Of a stretch of 50,367 nucleotides of DNA, positions 33,541-42,786 are shown in pieces. How positions within the stretch are numbered: position 1 is the stretch's first letter; every line of letters starts with the position of its first letter. The translations under genes and the position numbers were made by a program. Under the pieces are notes generated by a model. It was not told where the DNA came from and ran no database searches. It saw only the letters and a program-made list of their open reading frames with translations. This stretch comes from Streptomyces sp. ISL-96 (lineage in GTDB: Bacteria; Actinomycetota; Actinomycetes; Streptomycetales; Streptomycetaceae): the NCBI RefSeq assembly GCF_018614035.1, contig NZ_JAGGPA010000024.1:7261-57627 (forward strand), written 5' to 3'.

Positions 33541-34774
33541 TCACCGCCGCCATCCCGGCGGCGGGCCCTCCTCCGGAGGAGCGGGCGGAGGCACCGGCCG
33601 CGTCCCGGCCCCGGTGGCGGATTCGTATCCCGGTGCGACGGCCGATACGCGGCGCGGCCACCTGACCCCCGCCGCCCCCGTCGCACACGCCAGCAGCGCC
33701 CCCGAGCCCCCCGCACCCGCCCCCCAGACCGCACCCAGCAGTACGGCCATCGGCACGCTCCCGTGCAGCTCGATCCCCGCGCCGAACGCGTCGACCCCAG
33801 CACCGACAGGGACGCATCCGCCGATACGCCGGTCAGCCACACCAGCAGCGGCAGCGCGACCCCAGTCGCCACCCCCAGCCGCGCCGCGCACCGCCTCGCG
33901 AACCTCGCCACCGAAAGGCGCGCGCCGCGCCCCCGAGGCGTGCGCGCCGCCGTGAGCACCCCGGCGTACAGCATCATCACCGCGACCGCGACGCCCAGCA
34001 GCCACACCCGCCCGTCACCCGGCCGTCCCACGGCACGAGCAGCCCGAGCGGGATCCCCAGCCACACCCCGTTGGGCGCGCCGAGCAGCGCCGCACCCGCG
34101 ATCCGCTTCGGATGGTCGCCCCCGGGGTCCCCGAGCGCCGCGTACGCCGCCGCGGCGAGCCCCGCGAGACCGCGACCACGAGCACCGTGACCAGAGCGGA
34201 CGCGGCCGGCCGTACGACCCGGTGCGCCGCTTCCCACCCGCGCGGCAGCGGCGTACGACGCGACGCCGGCAGCGCGACGACCAGCACCCCGAGCACCCAG
34301 CACGCCGCGCCCACCAGCGACTCTCCGGCGTTGACGCTGAAGCCGACCGACGCCTTGGCGTCCGCGAGGTCGGCCAGCCCGTCGGGCAGCAGCCCTCCGA
34401 TCCCACCCGGAGCGTCGCCGCCCGGCACCTGGTCGAGCCCGAGACCGGGCCCCAGCGCATCTCCTTTCCCGCACCGCGCAGGGACCGCAGGAAGAAGAAA
34501 GAGAGAAGGAGCGCACCGGCCAGCCCCACTCCAAGTGGCGTGATATCGACGGAGGTCGTCGCCTCCGCGCCTTCGAGGCCGAACGCCGGGACGTCGCCGG
34601 ACGGACTGACCGAACCACCCGCCCCCAGGACCACAACAGCCGCGGTCATCGGCCCGAGCGACCCCGCCGAATCCGCGCCCAGCAGAGAAGCCCGAGGGAG
34701 GCCACGCCGGCCATGCCCGTCAACGCCCAGCTCACCGCGGCAATAGAGGCGAGCAGTACATCGCCCCACCGCAC
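33541..34774 (-). pseudogene. Frameshifted integral membrane protein gene (streptophobe-like)
   Basis: Reading the minus strand, a continuous membrane-protein sequence can be followed only by changing frame five times. The pieces in order are VRWGDVLLASIAAVSWAL...; LLGADSAGSLGPMTAAVVVL...LRSLRGAGKEMRW; VPGGDAPGGIGGLLPDG...; LAGLAAAAYAALGDPGGDHP...VPWDG; DGRVWLLGVAVAVMMLYAGV...SVLG; and VDAFGAGIELHGSVPMAVLL... to a TGA at 33541-33543. Each junction (near 34684, 34449, 34168, 34020 and 33797) is explained by one missing base in a C/G-rich run. The organisation resembles Streptomyces streptophobe-type membrane proteins. ATA stands where an ATG start could have been. Sequencing error cannot be excluded, but no flanking gene is frameshifted. 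Confidence 0.75.
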
Positions 34775-35031
34775 GCCGCTATTGCCGCTCGCACTTATCA
34801 GGCCCCCCCGATCCGTGCGGAATTGTCCTAAGTTGTTCTATTCGCGCATGATCCGTACGTACTCATGCGTGCTTACCACCCTCCGGAGGTATTTCTCCCG
34901 CGTCAACGGGCAGTCCCTGTGCGGTGGTCACGGGGCTCGACTTTCTAATTCGGGACTGGGCCTGAAATAGTTCCTCCCGATGTTCAGCATCCCTAGACTC
35001 CCTGCGACGGGGGTAGCTCGGGGGACAACTA

Positions 35032-37587
35032 GTGGGGCGCGGAGTGCCGGAACTCGTACTGGAATTGAATGGAAGGACCTGGACGCTCGATCCGTCCCGG
35101 TCGTACACCCTCGGGCGTGATCCGCAGGGTGACCTGGTGATCGACGACGCCAGGGTCTCGTGGCGGCATGCCACCGTCAGCTGGGGCGGCCGCAGTTGGG
35201 TCATCGAGGACCACGGCAGCACCAACGGCACGTACGTGCAGGGCCAGCGGATCCACCAGATGGAGATCGGCCCCGGCTCCGCCGTGCACCTGGGCAACGC
35301 CACCGACGGTCCGCGGCTGAGCCTGTCCGGCGCGGGGGTGCCCAGCGGGCAGGGCGCCATGGCTGCCCAGCGGCAGGCACCGCACCAGCCGGCACCGCAG
35401 CAGCAGGGCGCACCCGACTGGGCGGCCAAGGCACCGCACCAGCCGCACCAGCCTCAGCCGAACCAGCCCCAACAGGCATGGCAGCCGGCACCCCACCAGC
35501 CGCAAGTGCCCCACCAGCAAGGAGGCCAGGGCGGCGCCCCGGCCGGCGGTGTCGCGGGGGCTCCGCCGGTGTACGGCGACCGCAGCCCGACGACGTTCCA
35601 CCACGTGGCCATGGGCCGCGTGATGCGGATCGGCCGTGCGCTGGAGAACGAGCTGGTCGTCTCCGACCTCCAGGTCTCCCGCCTCCACGCCGAGTTCACC
35701 GCCACACCCGACGGCCGGTTCCAGATCCGCGACCTCGGCAGCCACAACGGTACGTACGTCAACGGCCAGCCGATCCCCAAGTCCGGCACCGCGCTGCTCG
35801 GCCCGGCCGACATTGTCGGCGTCGGCCACTCCGCCTTCCGCCTGGTGGGCGACCGTCTCGAAGAGTTCGTCGACACCGGTGAGGTCTCCTTCTCCGCCCG
35901 CCACCTCACGGTCACGGTCGACGGCGGCAAGCAGATCCTCAAGGACGTCTCCTTCGGCGTACCGGAGAAGTCGCTCATCGCCGTCATCGGCCCCTCCGGC
36001 TCCGGCAAGTCCACCCTGCTCAAGGCGCTCACCGGCTACCGGCCCGCCAACCAGGGCGACGTCCTCTACGACAACCGCAATCTCTACAAGCAGTTCGCCG
36101 AGCTTCGCCAGCGCATCGGTCTGGTCCCGCAGGACGACATCCTGCACAAGGAACTGACCGTCAAGAAGGCCCTCAAGTACGCCGCCAAGCTCCGCTTCCC
36201 CGCGGACACCACGGAGGCCGAGCGCGAGCAGCGCATCAACGAGGTCCTCGGCGAGCTCAAGCTGGACATCCACAAGGAGAAGAAGGTCACCTCCCTCTCC
36301 GGTGGCCAGCGCAAGCGCGTCTCCGTGGCCCTGGAGCTGCTGACCAAGCCGTCGCTGATCTTCCTCGACGAGCCGACCTCCGGCCTCGACCCGGGCATGG
36401 ACCGCGACGTCATGCAGCTGCTGCGCGGCCTCGCCGACGACGGCCGTACGGTCCTCGTCGTCACCCACTCCGTGGCCGAGCTCGCGATCTGCGACAAGCT
36501 CCTCGTCATGGCGCCCGGCGGCAGCGTCGCCTACTTCGGCCCGCCCGAGGAGGCCCTGAACTTCTTCGGCTACAGCACCTGGGCCGACGTGTTCTCCGCC
36601 TTCGAGAACTACCGCGACTACGACTGGGCGGGCCGCTGGCGCGGCTCCCAGCACTACCAGATGTACGCCGCGGACATCGACGCCGTCGCCGCGCAGCCCG
36701 TACACATGCCGCCCGCCCAGCAGATGCGCCCGCCCAAGCCGCAGAGCTGGGGCTCCCAGCTGTGGACCCTGATACGCCGCTATGTGTCGGTCATCGTGTC
36801 CGACAAGGGCTTCATCGGTCTCATGCTGATCCTCCCGGCGGTGCTGGGAATCGTCAGCACGGTGATCCCGGCGGACAGCGGCCTCGGCTTCGGACCGGAG
36901 AAGAACAGGCTGGTCAACAAGGACGTCGGTACGATCCTGCTGATCCTCGCGGTCGGCGCGTGCTTCTCGGGCGCCGCCAACTCCGTGCGTGAGCTGATCA
37001 AGGAACGGGTCATCTACGAGCGGGAAAGGGCCACCGGCCTGTCCCGCTCCGCGTACCTCATGTCCAAGGTCATCGTCCTCGGACTGATCACCGCCCTGCA
37101 GGGCATGATCATCGCGGCGATCGGTTTCGGCGCCCGCTCGAAGCTGCCGACCGAGGGCGTGATCTTCGAGGAGTATCCGGTCGTCGAGATGACGATCGTC
37201 ATCAGCGCGCTCGGATTCACGTCGATGATGTTCGGCCTGATCATCTCCGCCCTGGTGAAGACCGCCGAGAAGACCATGCCGCTGCTGGTCATGTTCGCGA
37301 TCATCCAGGTCGTCTTCACCGGTGTCCTCTTCCAGCTCCACGACAGCCCCGGCATCGAGCAGGTCGCCTGGCTGATGCCGTCACGCTGGGCCGTCGCGGC
37401 CCTCGGCACCACGGCGCAGCTCAACGTCACCATGCCGTGGGACCCGCTCAATCTCGACGGGCTGTGGGAGCACAGCGCCGGCCAGTGGGTGCTCGACATG
37501 GGCGTACTGCTCGGGATCGGCATCTTCTGCGGCTTCGTCGTGGTGCGCCTGCTGCGCCGCCACGAGCCGGAGGTCATGCGCAAGTAA
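35032..37587 (+). CDS. FHA-FHA-ABC transporter fusion (ATPase plus ABC-2 permease)
   Basis: This is an 851-aa protein. FHA domain 1 (about 5-98) has Gly28-Arg29, SWRHA (43-47) and STNGTYV (63-69). A Pro/Gln/His-rich linker follows (about 105-185). FHA domain 2 (about 186-280) has IGR (200-202), SRLHA (216-220) and HNGTYVNG (238-245). The ABC ATPase (about 285-520) has Walker A GPSGSGKST (320-328), LSGGQRKR (422-429) and FLDEPTSGLD (444-453). The ABC-2 permease has about six helices (580-850). FHA domains bind phosphothreonine, so control by a Ser/Thr kinase is likely, though none is adjacent. The GTG at 35032 follows GGGGGA. A possible -10 TAGACT lies at 34994. Confidence 0.94.
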   Translation: MGRGVPELVLELNGRTWTLDPSRSYTLGRDPQGDLVIDDARVSWRHATVSWGGRSWVIEDHGSTNGTYVQGQRIHQMEIGPGSAVHLGNATDGPRLSLSGAGVPSGQGAMAAQRQAPHQPAPQQQGAPDWAAKAPHQPHQPQPNQPQQAWQPAPHQPQVPHQQGGQGGAPAGGVAGAPPVYGDRSPTTFHHVAMGRVMRIGRALENELVVSDLQVSRLHAEFTATPDGRFQIRDLGSHNGTYVNGQPIPKSGTALLGPADIVGVGHSAFRLVGDRLEEFVDTGEVSFSARHLTVTVDGGKQILKDVSFGVPEKSLIAVIGPSGSGKSTLLKALTGYRPANQGDVLYDNRNLYKQFAELRQRIGLVPQDDILHKELTVKKALKYAAKLRFPADTTEAEREQRINEVLGELKLDIHKEKKVTSLSGGQRKRVSVALELLTKPSLIFLDEPTSGLDPGMDRDVMQLLRGLADDGRTVLVVTHSVAELAICDKLLVMAPGGSVAYFGPPEEALNFFGYSTWADVFSAFENYRDYDWAGRWRGSQHYQMYAADIDAVAAQPVHMPPAQQMRPPKPQSWGSQLWTLIRRYVSVIVSDKGFIGLMLILPAVLGIVSTVIPADSGLGFGPEKNRLVNKDVGTILLILAVGACFSGAANSVRELIKERVIYERERATGLSRSAYLMSKVIVLGLITALQGMIIAAIGFGARSKLPTEGVIFEEYPVVEMTIVISALGFTSMMFGLIISALVKTAEKTMPLLVMFAIIQVVFTGVLFQLHDSPGIEQVAWLMPSRWAVAALGTTAQLNVTMPWDPLNLDGLWEHSAGQWVLDMGVLLGIGIFCGFVVVRLLRRHEPEVMRK

Positions 37588-37604
37588 CGGCACCGGACAC
37601 GCTG

Positions 37605-37634
37605 AAGGGCGGCACCCACGGGGGTGCCGCCCTT
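37605..37634. terminator. Bidirectional hairpin after the FHA-ABC gene
   Basis: AAGGGCGGCACCC (37605-37617) and GGGTGCCGCCCTT (37622-37634) are perfect 13-bp arms around a 4-nt loop, between convergent genes. Confidence 0.85.
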
Positions 37635-37657
37635 TCGCACGCTCTCGGACGTCAGGC

Positions 37658-38404
37658 TCAGTAGGCGCTGTTGACGTTGTCCATGGAGCCGTAGCGGTCG
37701 GCCGCGTAGTTGCAGGCGGCGACGATGTTGGCGACCGGGTCGTACTGGTCGTGCTTCGTGCCCGGGACGTGGTAAGCGTCGAAGGTCGGCTTGATGACCT
37801 GGAGCAGGCCCTTTGACGGGATGCCGTTGATGGCGTTGATGTCCCAGTTGTTGATCGCGCGCGGGTCTCCGGAGGACTCGCGGATGATGTTGCGGTGGAT
37901 GCCCTCGTAGGAGCCGGGGATGTTGTGCTTCTTCATGATGGCCATCGCCTCACGGATCCAGCCGTCGAGGTTGTTGGCGTAAACCGGCTTGCGCGCGGCG
38001 GCGCGGCTCGCGGCCGCGCGCTCGTCGGCGCGCTTCTTCGCGTCCGCCTTGGCCTGGGCGTCAGCCTTGGCCTTCGCGGCGGCCGCGGCCTTCGCCTGGG
38101 CGTCGGCCTTGGCCTTCGCGTCGGCCTTCGCCCGCGCCTCGGCCACAGCCTTGGCCACCTTGTCGGCGCCGACCTGCTGCTGCGTGATGCTCGTGTGCAC
38201 TGTCTTGGCCTGCGCGCTGTCGGCGGCCGCGGCCCACGCCACCGGGGCGACGGCGTCGACAGCGTGCGTGTCGGCCTCGGCCGACGCGTTGCTGGGGACA
38301 AGCGAGAACGTGAGGGCGGCGGCGCCGAGAGCGGCGACACCAGCGATCGAGAACTTGTGGTTCTTGTTCAGGCGGCTATAGCCAGGGGTGCGAGACGCGG
38401 ACAT
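37658..38404 (-). CDS. Secreted transglycosylase/lysozyme-like protein
   Basis: This 248-aa protein has a signal sequence (about 18-42, ending SNASA-EA) and an Ala/Lys-rich, probably coiled or spacer region built of AKADAKAKADAQ-like repeats (about 83-135). The C-terminal SLT-like domain contains the catalytic-type glutamate in IIRESSGDP (Glu176), then GIPSKGLLQVIKPTF and NIVAACNYAADRYGS. This is a cell-wall hydrolase pattern frequent in Streptomyces. The ATG at 38404 with AGAGG upstream is preferred over a TTG six codons earlier. The 282-bp region upstream (to queA) was searched by eye for a ydaO/c-di-AMP riboswitch and none was recognised. Confidence 0.88.
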   Translation of the reverse strand: MSASRTPGYSRLNKNHKFSIAGVAALGAAALTFSLVPSNASAEADTHAVDAVAPVAWAAAADSAQAKTVHTSITQQQVGADKVAKAVAEARAKADAKAKADAQAKAAAAAKAKADAQAKADAKKRADERAAASRAAARKPVYANNLDGWIREAMAIMKKHNIPGSYEGIHRNIIRESSGDPRAINNWDINAINGIPSKGLLQVIKPTFDAYHVPGTKHDQYDPVANIVAACNYAADRYGSMDNVNSAY

Positions 38405-38686
38405 GCAGACGTACCTCTTCAAGTAGCGGAAGCCGCAGAGTCGGTGCGACGGCAGCCATTGTTAGCGTCCGCAAAATCCTGTGGCAAAGGTGTGACGTAC
38501 GATCCCCGGTAGTGGACGTATGCCCTCGCACAAGTGCCTGGCGCGGGGTGATACCCAGCCCATACGCCCCTTATTCATCAACTACGGCCCTTCGTAAGTG
38601 ATGTGTGTCCTATGCGCGGGCTCACATCGGGCACGTAACGAACTCACCAATAGTTGCTCCTGCGATGCTCAGCGTGAGCGCCCTTT
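38405..38686. other. Gene-free stretch upstream of the wall-hydrolase gene
   Basis: These 282 bp lie between the queA stop and the transglycosylase start, both on the minus strand. They should hold the promoter and 5' leader of the hydrolase gene. I see no open frame with coding character, no tRNA and no riboswitch consensus. An AT-richer patch around 38570-38645 may contain the promoter. Confidence 0.5.
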
Positions 38687-39880
38687 TTACGTCTGCTCCG
38701 GGAGGAGGAGGTGTACGTCGCCGAACTCGTGCCAGAGGTAGCGATGCCTCAGCGCCTCGGCGTATCCGCGGCGCAGAGCGGCCCGCCCGGCGACCGCCTC
38801 CAGCATCAGCAGATGTGACGCCTGCGGCTCGTGCAGCCCGGTCAGCAGTCCGTCCACGACATGGACGCCGCGCTCCGGTGTGACCACGAGCCCGGTCCAC
38901 CCCGCCGCCTCCCGCACTACCCCGTCGGCCCCGGCCGCCGACTCCAGCGCCCGCACCGCCGTCGTCCCGACCGCGACGATGCGCCCACCGCCGGCGCGCG
39001 CCGCATTGACGACCCCCGCCGTGGCGGGGGTCACCTCGAAGCGCTCCGGGTACGGCGGCTCGTGCGCCTCGGCCGAGGCGACCCCCGTATGGAGGGTGAG
39101 CGGCGCGAACTGCACCCCCCGGCTCACCAGCTCCGCCACCAACGCCGCCGTGAAGGGCCGCCCCGCACTCGGCATCTCCGCCGAGCCCCCGCCGTCGGGG
39201 GACGGCAGGGCGAAGACCGTCTGGTACGCCGCCAGCGGCTGGTCCCGCTCCGTATACCCGTACCGGATGGGGCGCCCGTACCGCCGCAGCAGCCCCGGCA
39301 CATCCCTTGCAGACACCCGCGCCCACCACAACCGCTCCCCGTCCGCCCCGACAGGCTCCTCCAGCACCAGCCGCCCATCCCCGGGCAGCCGCACCACGGT
39401 CCCGGCGGGCCCGCCGGGATGGGGCAGCGTGGCCCCCGTCTCCTCAGGAGTGCGCAGCTCGACGGCCCAGCGCCGATCGTCCCCAAGGGTGGAGAAATGC
39501 ACTACGAGCCGCTCGCCGGCCCCACGGCCGGCGGCCGCCTCCACCCGTCCGTCCACCGCTGCCGGCAGCGTGGCCGACGTATTCACCACGAGCACGTCTC
39601 CGGCCCGCAGCAGCCCCGGCAGCTCGCGGAAGGCGTGGTGCGAGACCTCGGTACCCCGCGAAACGAGCAGCCGCACATCGTCCCGCCCCGCACCACGCTC
39701 CTCAGCGGGCACCCGCGCCGCCAGCTCCCCCGGCACCGCGAACCCCTCCACCACCGCCCCGCCCACCTCCGGGGCCCTGCGCGGACGCAGCCCGAGCCCT
39801 GTCCCCCCTGCACCGGCTTCCGCCGCCCCAGCGCCCACGCCCACCGCCGGCCGCCCCGACGCGGCGCTCGCGTCCCTCAT
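38687..39880 (-). CDS. queA: S-adenosylmethionine:tRNA ribosyltransferase-isomerase
   Basis: This 397-aa protein has QueA motifs: LLRAGDVLVVNTSATLPAAV near the N-terminus, RPIRYGY, QTVFALP, GRPFTAALVAEL, TLHTGVASAEAHEPPYPERF and the C-terminal LTGLHEPQASHLLMLEAVAG. QueA makes epoxyqueuosine in tRNA from preQ1 and SAM. The N-terminus carries an extra Ala/Gly-rich stretch of about 35 residues. The ATG at 39880 overlaps the upstream SDR stop (ATGA, 39877-39880). No other queuosine genes are in the window. Confidence 0.92.
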   Translation of the reverse strand: MRDASAASGRPAVGVGAGAAEAGAGGTGLGLRPRRAPEVGGAVVEGFAVPGELAARVPAEERGAGRDDVRLLVSRGTEVSHHAFRELPGLLRAGDVLVVNTSATLPAAVDGRVEAAAGRGAGERLVVHFSTLGDDRRWAVELRTPEETGATLPHPGGPAGTVVRLPGDGRLVLEEPVGADGERLWWARVSARDVPGLLRRYGRPIRYGYTERDQPLAAYQTVFALPSPDGGGSAEMPSAGRPFTAALVAELVSRGVQFAPLTLHTGVASAEAHEPPYPERFEVTPATAGVVNAARAGGGRIVAVGTTAVRALESAAGADGVVREAAGWTGLVVTPERGVHVVDGLLTGLHEPQASHLLMLEAVAGRAALRRGYAEALRHRYLWHEFGDVHLLLPEQT

Positions 39881-40617
39881 CGGCCGGCCTCCAGCTCCAG
39901 CAGCGCCGACGCCGTATAACGCCCGCTCGCGGGCCGTGGCCGTACGTCGAGCAGCCGCAGAAACGCCGGGACCACAGACGCCGGCTCCGGCCGCCGCGCG
40001 GCGTCGTCCGGTACTGCCGCCGCGTACAGATCCGTCCGCATGTCGCCCGGGTCGACCGCCCACACGCGCAGCCCCGGCTCCTCCGCCGCCAGCACCGCCG
40101 ACAGGTGGTCGAGGGCCGCCTTCGAAGCCCCGTTCCCGCCCCACGTCTCATACGCCTCCACCGCCGCGTCCGAACTCACCGAGACGACCGCGCCACCAGG
40201 GCCGCCCCCCTCCCCGTGCACGCCGCCCCCGGCCGCCCGCAGCAGCGGCAGTGCTTCCCGTACGAGACCGAGCGCCGCCACCACGTTCGTCTCCAGCGCG
40301 GCCCGCAGCCCCTCCACCGGCAGGTCCTCCAGCCGTACGAGCGGCTCCGCACCCAGCGCGCTCGCGTTGTTCACCAGCAGATCCAGTCCGCCCAGCCCCC
40401 GCGCGGCAGCCACCAGCTCCGCCCGGTGCGCGGCGTCGGTGACATCACCGGCCACGGCCACCACACGCGTCCCGTACTTACGCGCCTCCCGCGCCGCGTC
40501 CTCCAGTACGGGACCGGTCCTGGCATCCAGCACCAGATCCCAGCCCCGCTCCGCGAGCGCCGTCGCCAGCGCCCGCCCCAACCCCTTCGAAGCCCCCGTG
40601 ATGATCGCAACCGGCAT
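39877..40617 (-). CDS. SDR-fold protein with Asn in place of the catalytic Tyr
   Basis: This 246-aa SDR has TGASKGLG at 7-14, NNAS at 83-86 and SVSSD around 146-150. The active-site segment reads WGGNGASKAALD: residue 162, expected to be Tyr in the Y-x3-K motif, is Asn (codon AAC), while Lys166 is kept. One base change (TAC to AAC) would explain it. The ATG at 40617 starts MPVAIITGASKG. The gene is translationally coupled to queA. It could be inactive, regulatory, or use another acid such as Tyr156. Confidence 0.87.
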   Translation of the reverse strand: MPVAIITGASKGLGRALATALAERGWDLVLDARTGPVLEDAAREARKYGTRVVAVAGDVTDAAHRAELVAAARGLGGLDLLVNNASALGAEPLVRLEDLPVEGLRAALETNVVAALGLVREALPLLRAAGGGVHGEGGGPGGAVVSVSSDAAVEAYETWGGNGASKAALDHLSAVLAAEEPGLRVWAVDPGDMRTDLYAAAVPDDAARRPEPASVVPAFLRLLDVRPRPASGRYTASALLELEAGR

Positions 40618-40806
40618 GACAACCGTCCCCTTTACATCTACGTCGCACCACACCGCATCGGTGCCCCCAACGTAGGAACCCGCCCCCGCCCCGCACCTCA
40701 GTCGCGCGTCGCCCGCACCAGGGCATTTCGACCTACGCCCTGCGTCCTGAGCGCAGGCCTCCCCAGGTCGGATACGACTGTCAGACCCCGCCGGTACGGT
40801 GACCAC

Positions 40807-41991
40807 ATGAGCCATCCCGACGCTCTCAACCGCGTTCGAGCAGGGGAGACACCGTCCCCCCGCGCCGGCCTGACGGCCGTCAGCACCGCGCTGCTCGCCA
40901 TGAGCCGGCACCTGGAGGTGCGCGACGTCCTCAAGACGATCGTCGCCTCAGCCCGCGAGCTGCTCGACGCCGAGTACGCCGCCCTGGGCGTCCCCGACGA
41001 CCACGGCGGCTTCGCCCAGTTCGTGGTCGACGGCGTCAGCGACGAGCAGTGGAAGGCCATCGGCCCGTTGCCCCGCCAGCACGGCATCCTCGCCGCGATG
41101 CTGCACGGCGCCGCCACCGAGCGCCTCGCCGACGTACGCAAGGACCCGCGCTTCGAGGGCTGGCCCTCCGCGCACCCCGAGATGTCCGACTTCCTGGGCC
41201 TGCCCATCCGCGACGGCGACGAAGTCATCGGCGCGCTCTTCCTCGCCAACAAGCGCTGCCCCAAGCCCGACGGCGTCTGCGGTTTCACCGAGGAGGACGA
41301 GGAACTGCTCGGCATGCTCGCCCAGCACGCCGCGATCGCCCTAACCAACGCCCGTCTGTACGAGCGCAGCCGCGAGCTCACCATCGCCGAGGAACGCTCC
41401 CGCCTGGCGCACGAGCTCCACGACGCCGTGAGCCAGAAGCTCTTCTCCCTGCGCCTCACCGCCCAGGCCGCCGCCGCCCTCGTCGACCGCGACCCGGCCC
41501 GCGCCAAGGGCGAACTCCAGCAGGTGGCCGCACTCGCCGCCGAGGCGGCCGACGAACTGCGCGCCGCGGTCGTCGAGCTCCGCCCCGCCGCCCTCGACGA
41601 GGACGGCCTCATCGCGACCCTGCGCACCCAGATCCAGGTCATGGACCGCGCCCACACGGCCAGGGTCACCTTCCACAGCCTGGGCGTACGGGCACTGCCC
41701 GCCGCCCAGGAGGAAGCCCTCCTGCGGGTCGCCCAGGAGGCACTGCACAACGCGCTGCGCCACTCCGGCGCGGCCCACGTCGACGTCGTACTGGAAAAGA
41801 GCGGCCAGGGCGCCCGCCTGAAGGTCAGGGACGACGGCAGCGGCTTCGACCCGAAGACCGTACGAAGAGCGGGCCGCCACCTCGGCCTGGTCTCGATGCG
41901 CGACCGCGCCGGCGGCGCGGGCGGCACACTCACCGTGGAATCGGCGCCCGGCAAGGGCACCACGATCGAGATGGAGGTCCCCGGTGGCTGA
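40807..41991 (+). CDS. GAF-domain sensor histidine kinase (HisKA_3 / NarL-type partner)
   Basis: This 394-aa cytoplasmic kinase has a GAF domain at about 35-185 (ELLDAEYAALGVPDD, GLPIRDGDEVIGALFLANKR). The HisKA_3 dimerisation/phosphoacceptor motif is ERSRLAHELHDAVSQKLFSL (likely His205). The HATPase domain includes VAQEALHNALRHSGA, DDGSGFDP and GLVSMRDRAGGAGG. No membrane helix is present, so it senses an intracellular signal through GAF. The ATG at 40807 begins MSHPDALNRV. It overlaps the response regulator gene by 8 bp. Confidence 0.94.
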   Translation: MSHPDALNRVRAGETPSPRAGLTAVSTALLAMSRHLEVRDVLKTIVASARELLDAEYAALGVPDDHGGFAQFVVDGVSDEQWKAIGPLPRQHGILAAMLHGAATERLADVRKDPRFEGWPSAHPEMSDFLGLPIRDGDEVIGALFLANKRCPKPDGVCGFTEEDEELLGMLAQHAAIALTNARLYERSRELTIAEERSRLAHELHDAVSQKLFSLRLTAQAAAALVDRDPARAKGELQQVAALAAEAADELRAAVVELRPAALDEDGLIATLRTQIQVMDRAHTARVTFHSLGVRALPAAQEEALLRVAQEALHNALRHSGAAHVDVVLEKSGQGARLKVRDDGSGFDPKTVRRAGRHLGLVSMRDRAGGAGGTLTVESAPGKGTTIEMEVPGG

Positions 41992-42649
41992 GGCGGCCGC
42001 ACGACCGGCGAAGAACGGCATCCGCGTACTACTCGTCGACGATCACCAGGTCGTACGCCGGGGCCTGCGCACCTTCCTGGAGATCCAGGACGACATCGAG
42101 GTCGTCGGCGAGGCCGGCGACGGCGCCGAGGGCGTGGACCGGGCCGAGGAGCTCCGCCCCGACGTCGTACTCATGGACATCAAGATGCCGGGCACAGACG
42201 GCATCGACGCACTCCGCAAACTCCGCGAGCTGGCCAACCCCGCCAAGGTCTTGATCGTCACCAGCTTCACCGAGCAGCGCACCGTCGTCCCCGCCCTGCG
42301 CGCCGGTGCCTCGGGTTACGTCTACAAGGACGTGGACCCGGACGCCCTGGCCGGCGCCATCCGCTCCGTACACGCGGGCCACGTCCTCCTCCAGCCGGAG
42401 GTGGCGGAGGCCCTGCTGTCCCAGGACGAAACGAACAGCGGCACGGGCCGGGGGAGCACGCTCACCGAACGGGAGCGGGAGGTGCTGACGCTGATCGCCG
42501 ACGGCCGCTCCAACCGGGAGATCGCCCGCACCCTGGTCCTCTCCGAGAAGACCGTCAAGACGCATGTTTCGAACATCCTGATGAAGCTGGATCTCTCCGA
42601 CCGCACCCAGGCGGCCCTGTGGGCCGTCCGACATGGGATTACGGGTTAA
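41984..42649 (+). CDS. NarL/FixJ family response regulator
   Basis: This 221-aa protein has a receiver domain with acidic pair Asp19-Asp20, phosphoacceptor Asp65 (VVLMDIKMPG) and LIVTSF/YVYKD conserved positions. A LuxR-type helix-turn-helix follows (LTEREREVLTLIADGRSNRE, KTVKTHVSNILMKL). The GTG at 41984 lies inside the kinase gene end, so the two are co-translated and form a cognate pair. The chaplin gene begins 137 bp downstream; regulation of it by this system is possible but not shown. Confidence 0.95.
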   Translation: MAEAAARPAKNGIRVLLVDDHQVVRRGLRTFLEIQDDIEVVGEAGDGAEGVDRAEELRPDVVLMDIKMPGTDGIDALRKLRELANPAKVLIVTSFTEQRTVVPALRAGASGYVYKDVDPDALAGAIRSVHAGHVLLQPEVAEALLSQDETNSGTGRGSTLTEREREVLTLIADGRSNREIARTLVLSEKTVKTHVSNILMKLDLSDRTQAALWAVRHGITG

Positions 42650-42786
42650 TCGGACGGTCTACGTCCGGTCCGAGATTCATACCGTCGGGTGTATGTCCCC
42701 CACATGGCGCATCCTGATCGACTCCGGGACGTTCTTCATGGCGTGCTGCGGCGGCTGGCCGCAGCGACGTCTAGGAGGATCCTGAA

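Noticed and set aside
32130..34769. SerB with an extra 470-residue N-terminal domain
   Set aside because: The open frame continues upstream by chance through a frameshifted membrane-protein gene. SerB has a normal ATG at 33356 directly before its ACT domain, and a repeat element lies in between.
33541..34774. Insertion element as the cause of the membrane-protein gene disruption
   Set aside because: No transposase, terminal inverted repeats or target duplication are present inside the gene; the damage is by single-base shifts only.
34713..34970. Small plus-strand open frame before the FHA-ABC gene
   Set aside because: It is Ser/Arg/Leu-rich, has no ribosome-binding site and overlaps the antisense of the membrane-protein pseudogene start.
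38405..38640. c-di-AMP (ydaO) riboswitch before the secreted wall hydrolase
   Set aside because: Such riboswitches are common before Streptomyces wall hydrolases, but I could not match the conserved core motifs in either register.
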